Translations under genes and position numbers: made by a program | Shown: piece by piece, positions 8,322 through 16,803 of the stretch | How the letters are laid out: every line of letters begins with the position of its first letter | How positions within the stretch are numbered: position 1 is the first letter of the stretch | Notes under the pieces: generated by a model | What the model saw: the letters and a program-made list of their open reading frames with translations, nothing else | Told to the model about the DNA's origin: nothing | Databases searched by the model: none | NCBI GenBank assembly: GCA_022451925.1 | Contig: JAKUNL010000019.1 | Location: 19,496 to 55,743, forward strand | Direction of reading: 5' to 3' | Length of the DNA: 36,248 nucleotides | Source of the DNA: Dehalococcoidia bacterium | Lineage (GTDB): Bacteria > Chloroflexota > Dehalococcoidia > Lucifugimonadales > UBA3495

Positions 8322-9326
8322 ATGCCTGGAGGCAACGACTGGCTAGCCCAAACCTCAGAGGAAACCTTGGAGCCTGAAATCCCCATCTGCGATCCCCACC
8401 ACCATTTCTGGGTCACCCGACCTGAGCCGTTGCACTACCAGCGATATCTATTGCCGGAACTCTCCGAGGATGTGGATTGCGGCCACAACGTTAAGTCAAC
8501 TGTATTCATCGAAGTCCACTGTGAGTATCGGAGCGACGGACCAGACGAGATGAAACCCGTGGGTGAGGTCGAATACATCCAAACAATTGCCGATTCGGCA
8601 GCTTCCGGGCCAACAAAGGCGGCAGCCGGGATAATTGGTCACGCTGACCTGAAACTGGGTGAAGGCGTGCGTCCGGTTTTGGAAGCCATGCAAGCTGCTA
8701 GTCCCAATCGTTTTAGAGGGGTACGCCATTCCGTTGGGTACGATGAAAGTCCTGAGCTCGCGAACCGTGATGTCAAAGGAGCATTGGGGACAGATGGCTA
8801 CCGTGCTGGAGCCAAGGTTCTCTCTAGTTTGGGGCTGGTTCTGGAAAACTCCCTTTACTTTCACCAATTATCAGAGTTGGCAGACTTTGCCAAGGCAGTA
8901 CCCGAACTCCCAATTGTATTGAACCACATTGGTGGACTACTACGTGTTGGACCCTACGCCAACCGAGACGATGAAGTTATTCCAGAGTGGAGAAAAGGCG
9001 TGGAGGAAGTAGCCAAATGCCCAAATATAATTATGAAACTGGGTGGTGTGGGTCAGCTACGTTATGGGTATTACTGGCACGACCGGGAAACGGCTATTGG
9101 TTCGGAGGAGTTGGCTCAAGAACTTAGCCCATTGATGGAACACTGTATCCAGCAGTTTGGTCCCAGCCGCTGCATGTTCGAGAGCAACTTCCCGGTGGAC
9201 AAGATTTCCTATTCCTACAACGTGATTTACAATGCTTTCAAGCGTTTGTCCCAAGGTTATTCCAAGTCCGAGCGGGCTGATATGTTCCACGACACAGCCG
9301 CTCGTGTCTACAATATCTCAGATTAA
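8322..9326 (+). CDS. Amidohydrolase 2 family metal-dependent hydrolase
   Basis: A 334-residue TIM-barrel hydrolase of the amidohydrolase 2 group (COG3618-like). The N-terminal IPICDPHHHFWV carries the HxH metal site. Further signatures are RGVRHSVGYD, PIVLNHIGG with a candidate metal His, and the C-terminal MFESNFPVDK strand. The start is the ATG at 8322, set by GGAGG seven bases upstream; the frame is open upstream to 8208 but that part is not family-like. Members hydrolyse lactones or decarboxylate aromatic acids. It is followed after 44 bases by the epoxide hydrolase gene, probably one transcript. Confidence 0.88.
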   Translation: MPGGNDWLAQTSEETLEPEIPICDPHHHFWVTRPEPLHYQRYLLPELSEDVDCGHNVKSTVFIEVHCEYRSDGPDEMKPVGEVEYIQTIADSAASGPTKAAAGIIGHADLKLGEGVRPVLEAMQAASPNRFRGVRHSVGYDESPELANRDVKGALGTDGYRAGAKVLSSLGLVLENSLYFHQLSELADFAKAVPELPIVLNHIGGLLRVGPYANRDDEVIPEWRKGVEEVAKCPNIIMKLGGVGQLRYGYYWHDRETAIGSEELAQELSPLMEHCIQQFGPSRCMFESNFPVDKISYSYNVIYNAFKRLSQGYSKSERADMFHDTAARVYNISD

Positions 9327-9370
9327 ATCCGCCGCAGTACTCAGGAATCATAGAAGGAGCAGAAACTAAG

Positions 9371-10528
9371 ATGGAAGTGAGACCTTTCACTATCGCTGTG
9401 GAAGATAGCGTCTTGGAAGACCTAAGACAACGTCTGGCTGACACTCGCTGGCCTGATGAGATTCCAAATACTGGGTGGGACTATGGTAGCAACCTTGGCT
9501 ATATGAAAGATTTGGTGGAGTATTGGCAGACCGACTTCGACTGGCGCAAGCAGGAGGCGAAGCTGAATGTTTTTGATCACTTCAAATCCGAAGTAGACGG
9601 TTTGGATATCCACTTCATTCATGAGAAGGGCAAAGGGCCGAATCCTATCCCACTGATCATCACTCACGGATGGCCCAGTTGCTTTTTTGAGATGACCAAG
9701 ATCATTCCACTTCTAGCTGATCCGGCCAGCCATGGGGGGGATGAGGGGGATTCATTCGATGTTGTTGCACCATCACTACCTGGATTCGGATTTTCTGGTC
9801 ACTCCCAGGAACGGGGTATGGAAGTCCAACGGGTAGCGGATATGTGGAACAAACTGATGACTCAAAATCTAGGTTATCCCAGGTTTGCAGCCCAGGGGGG
9901 TGACATTGGGAGCGGTGTGACCGCTAGATTGGGATTTGCTCATTCTGATAGCTTGTTTGGCATTCACCTTACATCAATTACCAGGCCAACTCCATATTTG
10001 GGTCCGGGTTCTCGTCCTCTAACGGACGCAGAACAAGCGCTGATAACCCAGAGGGAAAAGTGGTTCGATGACGAGGGAGGTTATAACCACATACAGGGCA
10101 CCAAACCCCAGACTTTAGCGTATGGGCTAAACGATTCACCTGTGGGGTTGGCTTCATGGATCGTTGAAAAATATCGTACGTGGAGCGACTGCGGTGGCGA
10201 TGTGGAAAAGAGCTACACTAAAGACGAATTACTGACAATTGTTACTATTTACTGGGTGACTCATACCATCAGCTCTTCAACTCGTATGTATTACGAGAAC
10301 CAGAAGAACCTGTGGGTTATGGAACAAAATCAGAAAGTGCCCGCTCCGGCTGGAATGGCCATGTTCCCTCAGGAGATTTCAAAACCACCCAAGGAGTGGG
10401 GCGAGCGTTCCTATGACGTTCAACGCTGGACGGAGATGACCAAAGGGGGCCACTTTGCTGCCTTGGAAGAGCCACAGCTATTAGCCGAAGATGTTAGGGC
10501 TTTCTTTCGACGTTTTAGGAATACTTAA
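9371..10528 (+). CDS. Epoxide hydrolase (EHN-domain alpha/beta hydrolase)
   Basis: A 385-residue epoxide hydrolase. The N-terminal EHN domain is plain (RPFTIAVEDSVLEDLRQRL, then WDYGSNLGYMKDLVEYW). The oxyanion motif HGWP is at residues 99-102, the nucleophile is Asp178 in AAQGGDIGS (an Asp, as in epoxide hydrolases, rather than Ser), and the base His is near residue 361 in KGGHFAALEEP. These enzymes open epoxides to diols; eukaryotic microsomal forms are membrane-anchored, while this one lacks an anchor. AAGGAG lies about 11 bases before the ATG. Next to a Rieske oxygenase it may process an epoxide or arene-oxide intermediate. Confidence 0.93.
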   Translation: MEVRPFTIAVEDSVLEDLRQRLADTRWPDEIPNTGWDYGSNLGYMKDLVEYWQTDFDWRKQEAKLNVFDHFKSEVDGLDIHFIHEKGKGPNPIPLIITHGWPSCFFEMTKIIPLLADPASHGGDEGDSFDVVAPSLPGFGFSGHSQERGMEVQRVADMWNKLMTQNLGYPRFAAQGGDIGSGVTARLGFAHSDSLFGIHLTSITRPTPYLGPGSRPLTDAEQALITQREKWFDDEGGYNHIQGTKPQTLAYGLNDSPVGLASWIVEKYRTWSDCGGDVEKSYTKDELLTIVTIYWVTHTISSSTRMYYENQKNLWVMEQNQKVPAPAGMAMFPQEISKPPKEWGERSYDVQRWTEMTKGGHFAALEEPQLLAEDVRAFFRRFRNT

Positions 10529-10668
10529 CTGAGAATTTCAGCACCGCGGCGTACCTGTGGAGATGGAGTTTCGGGTACATCTTAATCAGGGCTGGATATC
10601 AATGGTTTATGGAATCTATTGGTATCGAACCAATACGTTTTGCAGATTGACATTAATGGAGACTAGCG

Positions 10669-10697
10669 TTGAATTTGCATTATCGAGATTCTATATT
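10669..10697 (+). promoter_or_regulatory. Predicted promoter for the MDMPI/SCP2 gene
   Basis: TTGAAT (10669-10674), a 17-base spacer and TATATT (10692-10697) give a good sigma-70-type match about 30 bases before the ATG at 10728. A TTGACA at 10647-10652 has no matching -10. Confidence 0.5.
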
Positions 10698-10727
10698 CGC
10701 TTCGCATCAATTAGGTTACGAGGAATC

Positions 10728-11582
10728 ATGGAAACATTTGAACAGCGGTCGAAATTGTATAAATTTGAGTCAGAGCGGTTTCAGGATTTTTTGAAAAACC
10801 TACCCAATGAGGAATGGAGTCGTCAGAGCGCTTGCGACGAATGGACAGTTGCGGACGTTGTAGCTCACCTGGTCGGCAACTCCGAGTTCTATGCGGCGAC
10901 AGTGACGCAAGGCCTGAAGGGTGAATCAACCCCGCCGGAGGGTAGGCCTGAGGCCGGAACTGGCCACCCTTCGATTAGCGGTAGTTCATTAGCTAAATCT
11001 TCAATCGAAGCACGAAAGCGATTGGGCGACAAGTTGCTTGAGACCTACCTGGAGAAGGATAACCGCCTCATAAACCTGCTGACTGGTCTCTCCTCTCAGG
11101 AGCAAGCCAAGCTTTGCTACCATCCGGGGAGTCTTGTTCCCGCCGGGAATTTTGTGGACCTGCGTTTCAAAGAGGTTATCCTTCACGAATGGGACATACG
11201 CTCAGCTATAGAAGAAAAAGCCGGGTTGTCTGCTTCGGGTCTGGCTTCAATGATAATCCTGATCCAGGAGTCGTTTGCATCAGGTTCCCTTCGTTGGGCC
11301 TTCTGGGCAGGATCTGCTTTAGACCGGCCCGTGCGGTATCGCATTGAGGTCAAAACCCCGCTGCCTGTCACCGCCGACATCGTTGTGGAAGGAGACAAGG
11401 TCCGCTACGAAGAGACTCCTCAAGGTACTGCGGACGTTACGTTTCGCTGCCATACTCATGTTTTTGCATTACTGATGTACGGGCGCATGTCGGTAGCCGA
11501 CGCTATCGCCGCCGGTCATTTGGCGATTAACGGAGACGCTGACCTGGCAACCAAGTTTAGCCAGTGGTTCAAGGGAATCTAA
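10728..11582 (+). CDS. MDMPI/DinB-fold protein with C-terminal SCP2-like domain
   Basis: A 284-residue protein. Residues 5-160 match the four-helix maleylpyruvate isomerase/DinB fold with the expected metal triad: His47 in DVVAHLVG, then Glu149 and His153 in FKEVILHEWD. Residues about 180-284 look like the SCP2-like sterol-carrier fold (DVTFRCHTHVFALLMYGRMS, AIAAGHLAINGD). Actinobacterial relatives use mycothiol to isomerise maleylpyruvate in gentisate breakdown. Whether this organism has a cognate thiol is unknown. The start is the ATG at 10728, with GAGGA just upstream; the longer frame from 10557 overlaps the promoter. The stop lies 15 bases from that of the convergent acetyltransferase gene. 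Confidence 0.82.
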   Translation: METFEQRSKLYKFESERFQDFLKNLPNEEWSRQSACDEWTVADVVAHLVGNSEFYAATVTQGLKGESTPPEGRPEAGTGHPSISGSSLAKSSIEARKRLGDKLLETYLEKDNRLINLLTGLSSQEQAKLCYHPGSLVPAGNFVDLRFKEVILHEWDIRSAIEEKAGLSASGLASMIILIQESFASGSLRWAFWAGSALDRPVRYRIEVKTPLPVTADIVVEGDKVRYEETPQGTADVTFRCHTHVFALLMYGRMSVADAIAAGHLAINGDADLATKFSQWFKGI

Positions 11583-11597
11583 TGGTTTTGAGAAAAT

Positions 11598-12101
11598 CTA
11601 GTCCGACGAATCTAGTCGTTCGAGGGCCTCACCGGAAAGGCGGTAAGTCAACCAGCCTTTTATCCGTACCGCACCTAGGCTCTCGTAGAACCCAATAGCG
11701 GGGTCGTTCCAGTCTAGAACCGACCATTCCATCCTGAGATAATCTCTGGATCGGGCTAGCTTGGCGCCATAGGCCATTAGTGCTCTCCCCACCCCGTATC
11801 TACGCCATTCAGGGAGCACGAACAGGTCTTCTAAATATAGGCTGGAACGACCCGAGTAGGTGGAGTAGTGTTGAGTGAACACAGCGCATCCTACTTCTTT
11901 TCTGTCCCCGTTACCATAACAAGCGAAAACAGCCTCCGCATTGGCGTCGGGACCAAATAGCGAATCGTACATGTTCTCTTCGGTAGCTACCAATTCGTCG
12001 GACAATCTTTCATACTCGGATAGGCCTTTAACGAACTGTAAGACTAGGCTTACGTCATTCGAGGTGGCAGCTCTGATGTTGATCCCGTTTTCTTCACTCA
12101 T
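11598..12101 (-). CDS. GNAT family N-acetyltransferase, diamine/thialysine acetyltransferase-like
   Basis: A 167-residue GNAT protein. The acetyl-CoA-binding motif A is LYLEDLFVLPEWRRYGVGRA, and the C-terminal WSVLDWNDPAIGFYESLGA segment is characteristic of the spermidine/spermine (SSAT) and thialysine acetyltransferase branch. The family moves acetyl groups from acetyl-CoA to small amines. It begins 16 bases after the stop of the enolase-superfamily gene and is probably co-transcribed with it, though no shared function is obvious. No terminator is visible between it and the convergent gene at 10728-11582. Confidence 0.87.
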   Translation of the reverse strand: MSEENGINIRAATSNDVSLVLQFVKGLSEYERLSDELVATEENMYDSLFGPDANAEAVFACYGNGDRKEVGCAVFTQHYSTYSGRSSLYLEDLFVLPEWRRYGVGRALMAYGAKLARSRDYLRMEWSVLDWNDPAIGFYESLGAVRIKGWLTYRLSGEALERLDSSD

Positions 12102-12117
12102 CGTGTGGTTGAAGCGA

Positions 12118-13236
12118 CTAGCCGACCCGGTACCGGTTCAGCAGATCCATGTTTAACTCATACCCTATACCTGGACGGTCGGGAACCGTTACGTAGCCGT
12201 CTGTATCAGGCTTCAGCAACGGTTGGAACATTTCTGATCGGAGAGGGTCCACAGCTACCGGATAGATTTCTAGAAACTCGCCGTGCGGTATGGAGGCCAC
12301 CAACGGAAGTTGCAATTCTTGGCACCCGTGGGGAGCTATCGAAACGCCTCGTTCCGAGGCCAAATCAGATATATCCATCGCAATGTCGTATCCAGGAACG
12401 ATTGCAACATCGACATTCAAGATAGATGCGCCCTTGTGGTCGAGGAGGGTCTTGAAGTGAGCGAAATGGTAACCGTTTTCGCCTGTGGCAATCTTCACGC
12501 TTGAGGCCTCGGAGAGTTGGCGGTGGCCTTCGTAGTTGTGGATAGGGAGCGGTTCTTCGAACCAGTAGACATCGTATTGAGGTAACTGTCGAGAGAACTC
12601 TAACGAAGTTTCTAGGTCGAGAGAGCAGTTGGCGTCAACCAGCAGGGTCGCCTTGTCGCCGATGGCCTTCCGAGAGGCTTCAATTCGGCGCATATCTCCA
12701 GCGATACCCATGTTGGGATCGCCAATCTTGATTTTGACCGCAGAGGCGTGCATCTCTTCCACGTTAAACTGTACTTCTTCTTGTAATTCCTCTATGCCCT
12801 TACCTTGGGCGTAATAACCGCCGGCGATGTAGGTCCGGACACGGTCTTGTGCCCCGCCCAGCATCTTATGGATGGATTGGCCTGTTGCCTTGCCTTTGAT
12901 GTCCCAACAGGCGATGTTGATGGCGGCCAATACTTGGGTATTGATTCCGCCCGGTCCTAGTATCTTGATCAATTTTTCGCCCAAATCATGGGCCAACGCC
13001 CGGGTTTCCATGGGGTCTCGACCAATGACCAATGGGCGGAAATAGTCTACGTAACCTGGAAACAGGTTCAGAGGGCGTTCCGCCGCGGTACCGCCGTTCC
13101 ATCCGGAACCGGTTATGCCTTCATCTGTGTAAACGGTGACTTTATGCAGCCGTCCGGGTCCGTAGAAATGGCCTCCGTTCCAGATTCCAGGTCTCTCCCA
13201 CTCGAATACTTCGCTGGTTATGTCTGTGATCTTCAT
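12118..13236 (-). CDS. Enolase superfamily enzyme, mandelate racemase subgroup
   Basis: A 372-residue acid-sugar dehydratase or racemase-like protein. The full mandelate-racemase-type site is visible: Lys168-x-Lys170 (AVKIKIG), Mg ligands Asp201 (LVDANC), Glu227 (WFEEPL) and Glu253 (ATGENGYH), and the Asp276/His303 dyad (NVDVAIV, APHGCQ). The relative spacing equals that of Pseudomonas mandelate racemase as I remember it. It likely abstracts the alpha-proton of a carboxylate, to dehydrate or epimerise an aldonic or aromatic hydroxy acid. There is no close ribosome binding site; GAGG sits some 17 bases before the ATG at 13236. SAR202 genomes are known for many such paralogs. Confidence 0.92.
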   Translation of the reverse strand: MKITDITSEVFEWERPGIWNGGHFYGPGRLHKVTVYTDEGITGSGWNGGTAAERPLNLFPGYVDYFRPLVIGRDPMETRALAHDLGEKLIKILGPGGINTQVLAAINIACWDIKGKATGQSIHKMLGGAQDRVRTYIAGGYYAQGKGIEELQEEVQFNVEEMHASAVKIKIGDPNMGIAGDMRRIEASRKAIGDKATLLVDANCSLDLETSLEFSRQLPQYDVYWFEEPLPIHNYEGHRQLSEASSVKIATGENGYHFAHFKTLLDHKGASILNVDVAIVPGYDIAMDISDLASERGVSIAPHGCQELQLPLVASIPHGEFLEIYPVAVDPLRSEMFQPLLKPDTDGYVTVPDRPGIGYELNMDLLNRYRVG

Positions 13237-13681
13237 TGTCTGCCAGGGCTACCTCTAGTCGATATTTAAATTGCTTAATTCCTATTCGGGGGACAAGCCT
13301 CACATCTAGAAATGATAGCAAGGAGACGGTTGCTGTTCCGCCGACGTCATATGGCCAAGTTTTTCCAGGACGAGGAAACTGGGCCGGTCTGGTATGCTCG
13401 TGATCACCAGAATGTATCCCCACGCTTGGGGTTTAGGTATCAACGCTTCTGAGGAACTCAAGGGCTTAAATCCCAAGAACAGATTTTATGACAGTGCTAT
13501 TTCAAACGGCGTTTGGGCTAATGTATCCGTTGATACCATCATGCACCCGGATGTCCACAGTTTTTATGGTAATGAATCATCCGGAATACTAGGTTAAGGT
13601 TTAACTTCTGATGGTATAGCCTTATCGGTATTATACTCACGTTTTAGATCAATGCTACTCAGTCGTGAGCTGGGTAACTTG

Positions 13682-13699
13682 CTAGTCATTATTGACTAG
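13682..13699. promoter_or_regulatory. Palindromic operator candidate overlapping a -35 element
   Basis: CTAGTCA (13682-13688), TTAT, TGACTAG (13693-13699) is a perfect 7-bp inverted repeat. Its right arm overlaps the TTGACT -35 element of the predicted promoter at 13692-13720. A bound dimer there would block RNA polymerase. No regulator gene is nearby. Confidence 0.35.
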
Positions 13700-13720
13700 T
13701 TATCTAGTAGAGATCATAGT
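13692..13720 (+). promoter_or_regulatory. Predicted promoter for the epimerase gene
   Basis: TTGACT at 13692-13697, a 17-base spacer and CATAGT at 13715-13720. The start of transcription would be near 13727, about 70 bases before the ATG. Confidence 0.4.
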
Positions 13721-13798
13721 GCATCGTGGTTAGTTGGACACCACGGGGCCCAGCTTCGCATCCGAGTATATTGAAGGGGCATTTTGGGGAGAGATGAC

Positions 13799-14779
13799 AT
13801 GGTAACGCTTGTAACTGGTGGTACGGGGTTCGTAGGGGCAAACATAGTCAAAGATTTGGCTAGCAACGGCCATCAGGTGCTTAGTCTTGATATTAATGGT
13901 CCGGACAAACTACTAAATGATTTCCTTGGGCAGGCAGCAAACAACATAACATTCATCCAAGGAGATATCGTCGACGCGGGCATGCTGTCAGACTTGAACG
14001 AGAAACACCAGATTGAGAAGATTGTCCACGCGGCCGTTTACACCGTTAACAGGGAGGCGTTAGAGATCGAACGTAGTAGAGACGTTGTGGCTATTAACTT
14101 GGAAGGGACGGCCAACGTACTTGAGTTGGCGCGGAACCAGCGTGTCAATCGGTTCATCTATGTCAGCTCAGGAGCAGCGTATGGCACGGCTTTGTCTGGA
14201 GATCAGATGATGAACGAAGAAACACCCCCAGAACCCGAGAACCTTTATGGGATTACCAAATTCGCCAGTGAGATGATTACACGCCGTTACGGACAATTGC
14301 ATGACCTCTCAACAGCCACTGTCCGGCTCAGCACACCGTATGGGCCAATGGAACGGGTCACCGGACACAGAGCTGTGATGTCAGTCTTCCACGACTGGAC
14401 GGGACGGGTGGCACGGGGAGAAGGCATCATCGCTGAGGATATGGATCAGGGTCGTGACTACATTTATATCACCGACATTGCCGAGGGACTACGATGTGTA
14501 CTCGACGCTTCAGAACTCCCCCATGATCTTTATAACCTTACCACCGGAATCTGGTTGACATTCCAGCAGATATTGGATGGAGTCTCTGAGTTGTCACCCA
14601 GTACCAAGGTAACCCGAGCTACTTCTACTCGACCCAAAGTTGGTGGCGAAAATTACTCACGGGGGCCGTTGTCTGGTCATCGATTATTCAGTGACTTTGG
14701 TTGGACCCCTAGGTTCGACTTAAAATCGGGTTTAATCGATTACATCCAATGGCGGAGCGATTCTGGGTACTTGGATTAA
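13799..14779 (+). CDS. NAD-dependent epimerase/dehydratase (extended SDR)
   Basis: A 326-residue extended SDR. The Rossmann motif is GGTGFVG (residues 7-13), Asp31 ends beta-2 in line with NAD preference, and the catalytic Ser (SSGAAYG, 123-124), Tyr150 and Lys154 (LYGITK) are all present. RLSTPYGP and DQGRDYIYITDIAEG are typical of nucleotide-sugar epimerases. The start is placed at the ATG at 13799, with GGGGAGA upstream, instead of a TTG at 13784. Likely reaction: C4 epimerisation, dehydration or oxidation of a sugar or aldonate. It precedes a VOC gene that has its own promoter. Confidence 0.9.
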   Translation: MVTLVTGGTGFVGANIVKDLASNGHQVLSLDINGPDKLLNDFLGQAANNITFIQGDIVDAGMLSDLNEKHQIEKIVHAAVYTVNREALEIERSRDVVAINLEGTANVLELARNQRVNRFIYVSSGAAYGTALSGDQMMNEETPPEPENLYGITKFASEMITRRYGQLHDLSTATVRLSTPYGPMERVTGHRAVMSVFHDWTGRVARGEGIIAEDMDQGRDYIYITDIAEGLRCVLDASELPHDLYNLTTGIWLTFQQILDGVSELSPSTKVTRATSTRPKVGGENYSRGPLSGHRLFSDFGWTPRFDLKSGLIDYIQWRSDSGYLD

Positions 14780-14791
14780 ATTTAGAGAATT

Positions 14792-14820
14792 TTGACAAAA
14801 ACCAGAGTCGGAAATAGCAT
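14792..14820 (+). promoter_or_regulatory. Predicted promoter for the VOC gene at 14871
   Basis: A perfect TTGACA (14792-14797), a 17-base spacer and TAGCAT (14815-14820). The leader would be about 45 bases. Confidence 0.5.
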
Positions 14821-14870
14821 GGGCCCTAGGCTTACTATTAGAAAAATCCATCATTCGGAGGCAACTCAAT

Positions 14871-15320
14871 ATGCAATCATCAGGAATTTCGCATATCGCA
14901 GTATGCGTCGGGGACTTGGATAAATCTCTGGCATTCTATCGGGACATCCTAGGCATGACAGTTGTTAAGGATTTCATACAAGACACGAGCACTGGTGGTC
15001 TGACCCACACCTACGCGCACGATCGGGCTAATCGCAGAACTGTCTATCTCGAATGGGGAGAGCGCCAATTTTTTGTTATGACCAGCCATCCGGGGGATCA
15101 GGTTGATGGTTCAGGTATTAAGCTTGATCAGGTGGGTGTCAGTCATGTGTCATTCACAGTCAGTGACGTGCGTGGCTTGGCTGATAAGTTAATCTCCGCG
15201 GGCGTGGAGATTGCTGGAGGTATAGAGGCCTTTGCTGACGAGACTGGCAACGTCCGAACTTTCTTCGCCTTTGATCCGGACGGGATATTGGTTCAATTTG
15301 ACAGCGGGATTGAAACCTAG
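14871..15320 (+). CDS. VOC family protein (glyoxalase-like)
   Basis: A 149-residue two-module VOC protein: ISHIAVCVGDLDKSLAFYRDILGM opens module one and VSHVSFTVSDVRGLADKL opens module two. Candidate metal ligands are His8, a Glu in VYLEWGER and the His of GVSHVSF. The last position, usually Glu in the xLVE ending, is Gln here (ILVQFD), which may weaken or alter metal binding. CGGAGG precedes the ATG at 14871 by eight bases or so. It has its own promoter and is followed by a strong terminator, so it is probably monocistronic. Confidence 0.87.
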   Translation: MQSSGISHIAVCVGDLDKSLAFYRDILGMTVVKDFIQDTSTGGLTHTYAHDRANRRTVYLEWGERQFFVMTSHPGDQVDGSGIKLDQVGVSHVSFTVSDVRGLADKLISAGVEIAGGIEAFADETGNVRTFFAFDPDGILVQFDSGIET

Positions 15321-15352
15321 AGTAGTTCTGCCGAGTATCTCGACCAATCGGA

Positions 15353-15390
15353 AAAAGCCTGGCACATTCAAGGGCCAGGCTTTTCTTTTT
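15353..15390 (+). terminator. Rho-independent terminator after the VOC gene
   Basis: An 11-bp perfect stem (15353-15363 with 15374-15384, core GCCTGGC) with a 10-base loop, followed by a T-rich tract ending at 15390. Confidence 0.9.
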
Positions 15391-15563
15391 GGTGCTGGAT
15401 TTTAAGCTGTGCAGGTTTTGATGTTAGAAGACAGTCCAATTGGACAGTCCTCTATTCGGGCGGTACTATCTTTGGGTTCATACGTCGTAAACAGCATCTT
15501 TACTCCATTAGGCGGTCCGCAAATTTCCATGCCTCGCATTTTCTTCCACGTTAAACCACTAAA

Positions 15564-16793
15564 TTGAGACTGGCTACGAAAATAGGCCGAGCGGCCACCC
15601 CAATCTCAATCCTTAAACAACGGAACTTCGGTCTAATTTGGTCCGCTATGACCGTCTCTCAAATGGGAGCGCAAATGGAGACGGTTGTGGTTGTGTGGTA
15701 TGTGTTGAACCTCACTGATTCTCCATTGCTTGTTGGGCTGACGGCTACAGCTAGACTGGGTTTCAACTTTCTGGCGTTATTTGCCGGAGCTACTGCTGAT
15801 ATGGTTTCCCGCCGCATTCTTATGATGATAGTCCAAGGCGTCCTGGCTTCGTTGGCGTTCTTGATGATTATACTCATTGCCACTGATTACATAGAGGTAT
15901 GGCATATTTTTGTCATAACCTTGGCTGCAGGACTCGCACGAGTGTTCCAGATGCCCACTGCCCAATCCTTAGCGGTGGACAGTGTGCCTACGGATCGTAT
16001 ATCAAACGCCGTAGCTTTGATCAGTGGAGCCATGAATCTGGCGCTGATTCTTGGACCAATCCTTGGAGGACTTTTATTTGACCTGTTTGGTCCCGAGGGC
16101 GCTTACGTAATGGTGGCGTCTGTTTATGTTCTTAGTGGGACGCTGACATTTTTCATTGGTACAACACGGGCGACCGTAGCCAAAAAAGGAGAGTCGGTAT
16201 TCTCTATGGTGGGTGAGGGGCTCCGTTACGTTAAAAGTGAACAACTGCTTTGGTCGGCTCTAGTTGTGGCCGTAATCTTTAACATTACCGGATTTTCCTT
16301 CCATACTACGTTGGTCCCCATATTCGCTAAAGATGTTTTGGATCGTAACTCGGTTGATTTGGGGATAATGCTTTCGATTTTTGGGATTGGAGGGTTGATA
16401 GGCGCCATGATATGGGCGGCGATACCAAATCTGAAGCATGCTGGTGGTCTGTGTATTCTGGCGGTGATTGGATGGCATTCAACAATGATAATTTTCGCGA
16501 TGTCCACCAATTTCTACATCTCATCCGGAATCTTGCTAGTTTCGGGGATGATGTTCAACTCAAGTCTTGTGATGGTACTCACAGTGTTAATGAAGACCGG
16601 CCGTTCAGAATTTAGGGGGCGCATAATGGGTCTTCGGACGTTGGCTATATATGCTCATGCCTTCGGTAGTTTAGGTGCTGGAGCCATTGCCGGGGCTTTA
16701 GGTGCGCCCGCAACCGCCGTGCTGAGTGGAGTGCTCGGAATCACCATGATGCTCGCTCTGGCTTTAATCGCTCCTAAGCTTCGTAGGTTCTAG
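15564..16793 (+). CDS. MFS transporter (MFS_3-like exporter)
   Basis: A 409-residue integral membrane protein with about 12 hydrophobic segments, in the MFS group that includes enterobactin-type exporters. The N-terminus ILKQRNFGLIWSAMTVSQMG, the first-loop motif GATADMVSRRILMM and RVFQMPTAQSLAVDSVP are characteristic. It probably exports a drug, metabolite or siderophore-like compound by proton antiport. The start is uncertain: a stop lies at 15552-15554, the first candidate is TTG at 15564, and no ribosome binding site is visible. Its stop lies 10 bases from that of the convergent metallopeptidase gene, with no terminator between. Confidence 0.87.
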   Translation: MRLATKIGRAATPISILKQRNFGLIWSAMTVSQMGAQMETVVVVWYVLNLTDSPLLVGLTATARLGFNFLALFAGATADMVSRRILMMIVQGVLASLAFLMIILIATDYIEVWHIFVITLAAGLARVFQMPTAQSLAVDSVPTDRISNAVALISGAMNLALILGPILGGLLFDLFGPEGAYVMVASVYVLSGTLTFFIGTTRATVAKKGESVFSMVGEGLRYVKSEQLLWSALVVAVIFNITGFSFHTTLVPIFAKDVLDRNSVDLGIMLSIFGIGGLIGAMIWAAIPNLKHAGGLCILAVIGWHSTMIIFAMSTNFYISSGILLVSGMMFNSSLVMVLTVLMKTGRSEFRGRIMGLRTLAIYAHAFGSLGAGAIAGALGAPATAVLSGVLGITMMLALALIAPKLRRF

Positions 16794-16803
16794 TAGCTTG
16801 GAT

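Larger units (their letters stand above)
13237..13798. other. 562-base intergenic region between divergent genes
   Basis: It contains the predicted promoter and palindrome for the epimerase gene (13682-13720). An open frame of 67 codons (13394-13597, +) lacks a ribosome binding site and any recognisable motif, so I do not call it a gene. Short reading frames on the minus strand at 13260-13420 gave no recognisable protein. A decayed gene cannot be excluded. Confidence 0.5.

Noticed and set aside
10647-10652. Perfect TTGACA upstream of the MDMPI/SCP2 gene
   Set aside because: No acceptable -10 element at 16-18 bases; the TTGAAT/TATATT pair just downstream is better.
13394-13597. 67-codon open frame on the plus strand in an intergenic region
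   Set aside because: No ribosome binding site, no recognisable motif, and composition unlike neighbouring genes.
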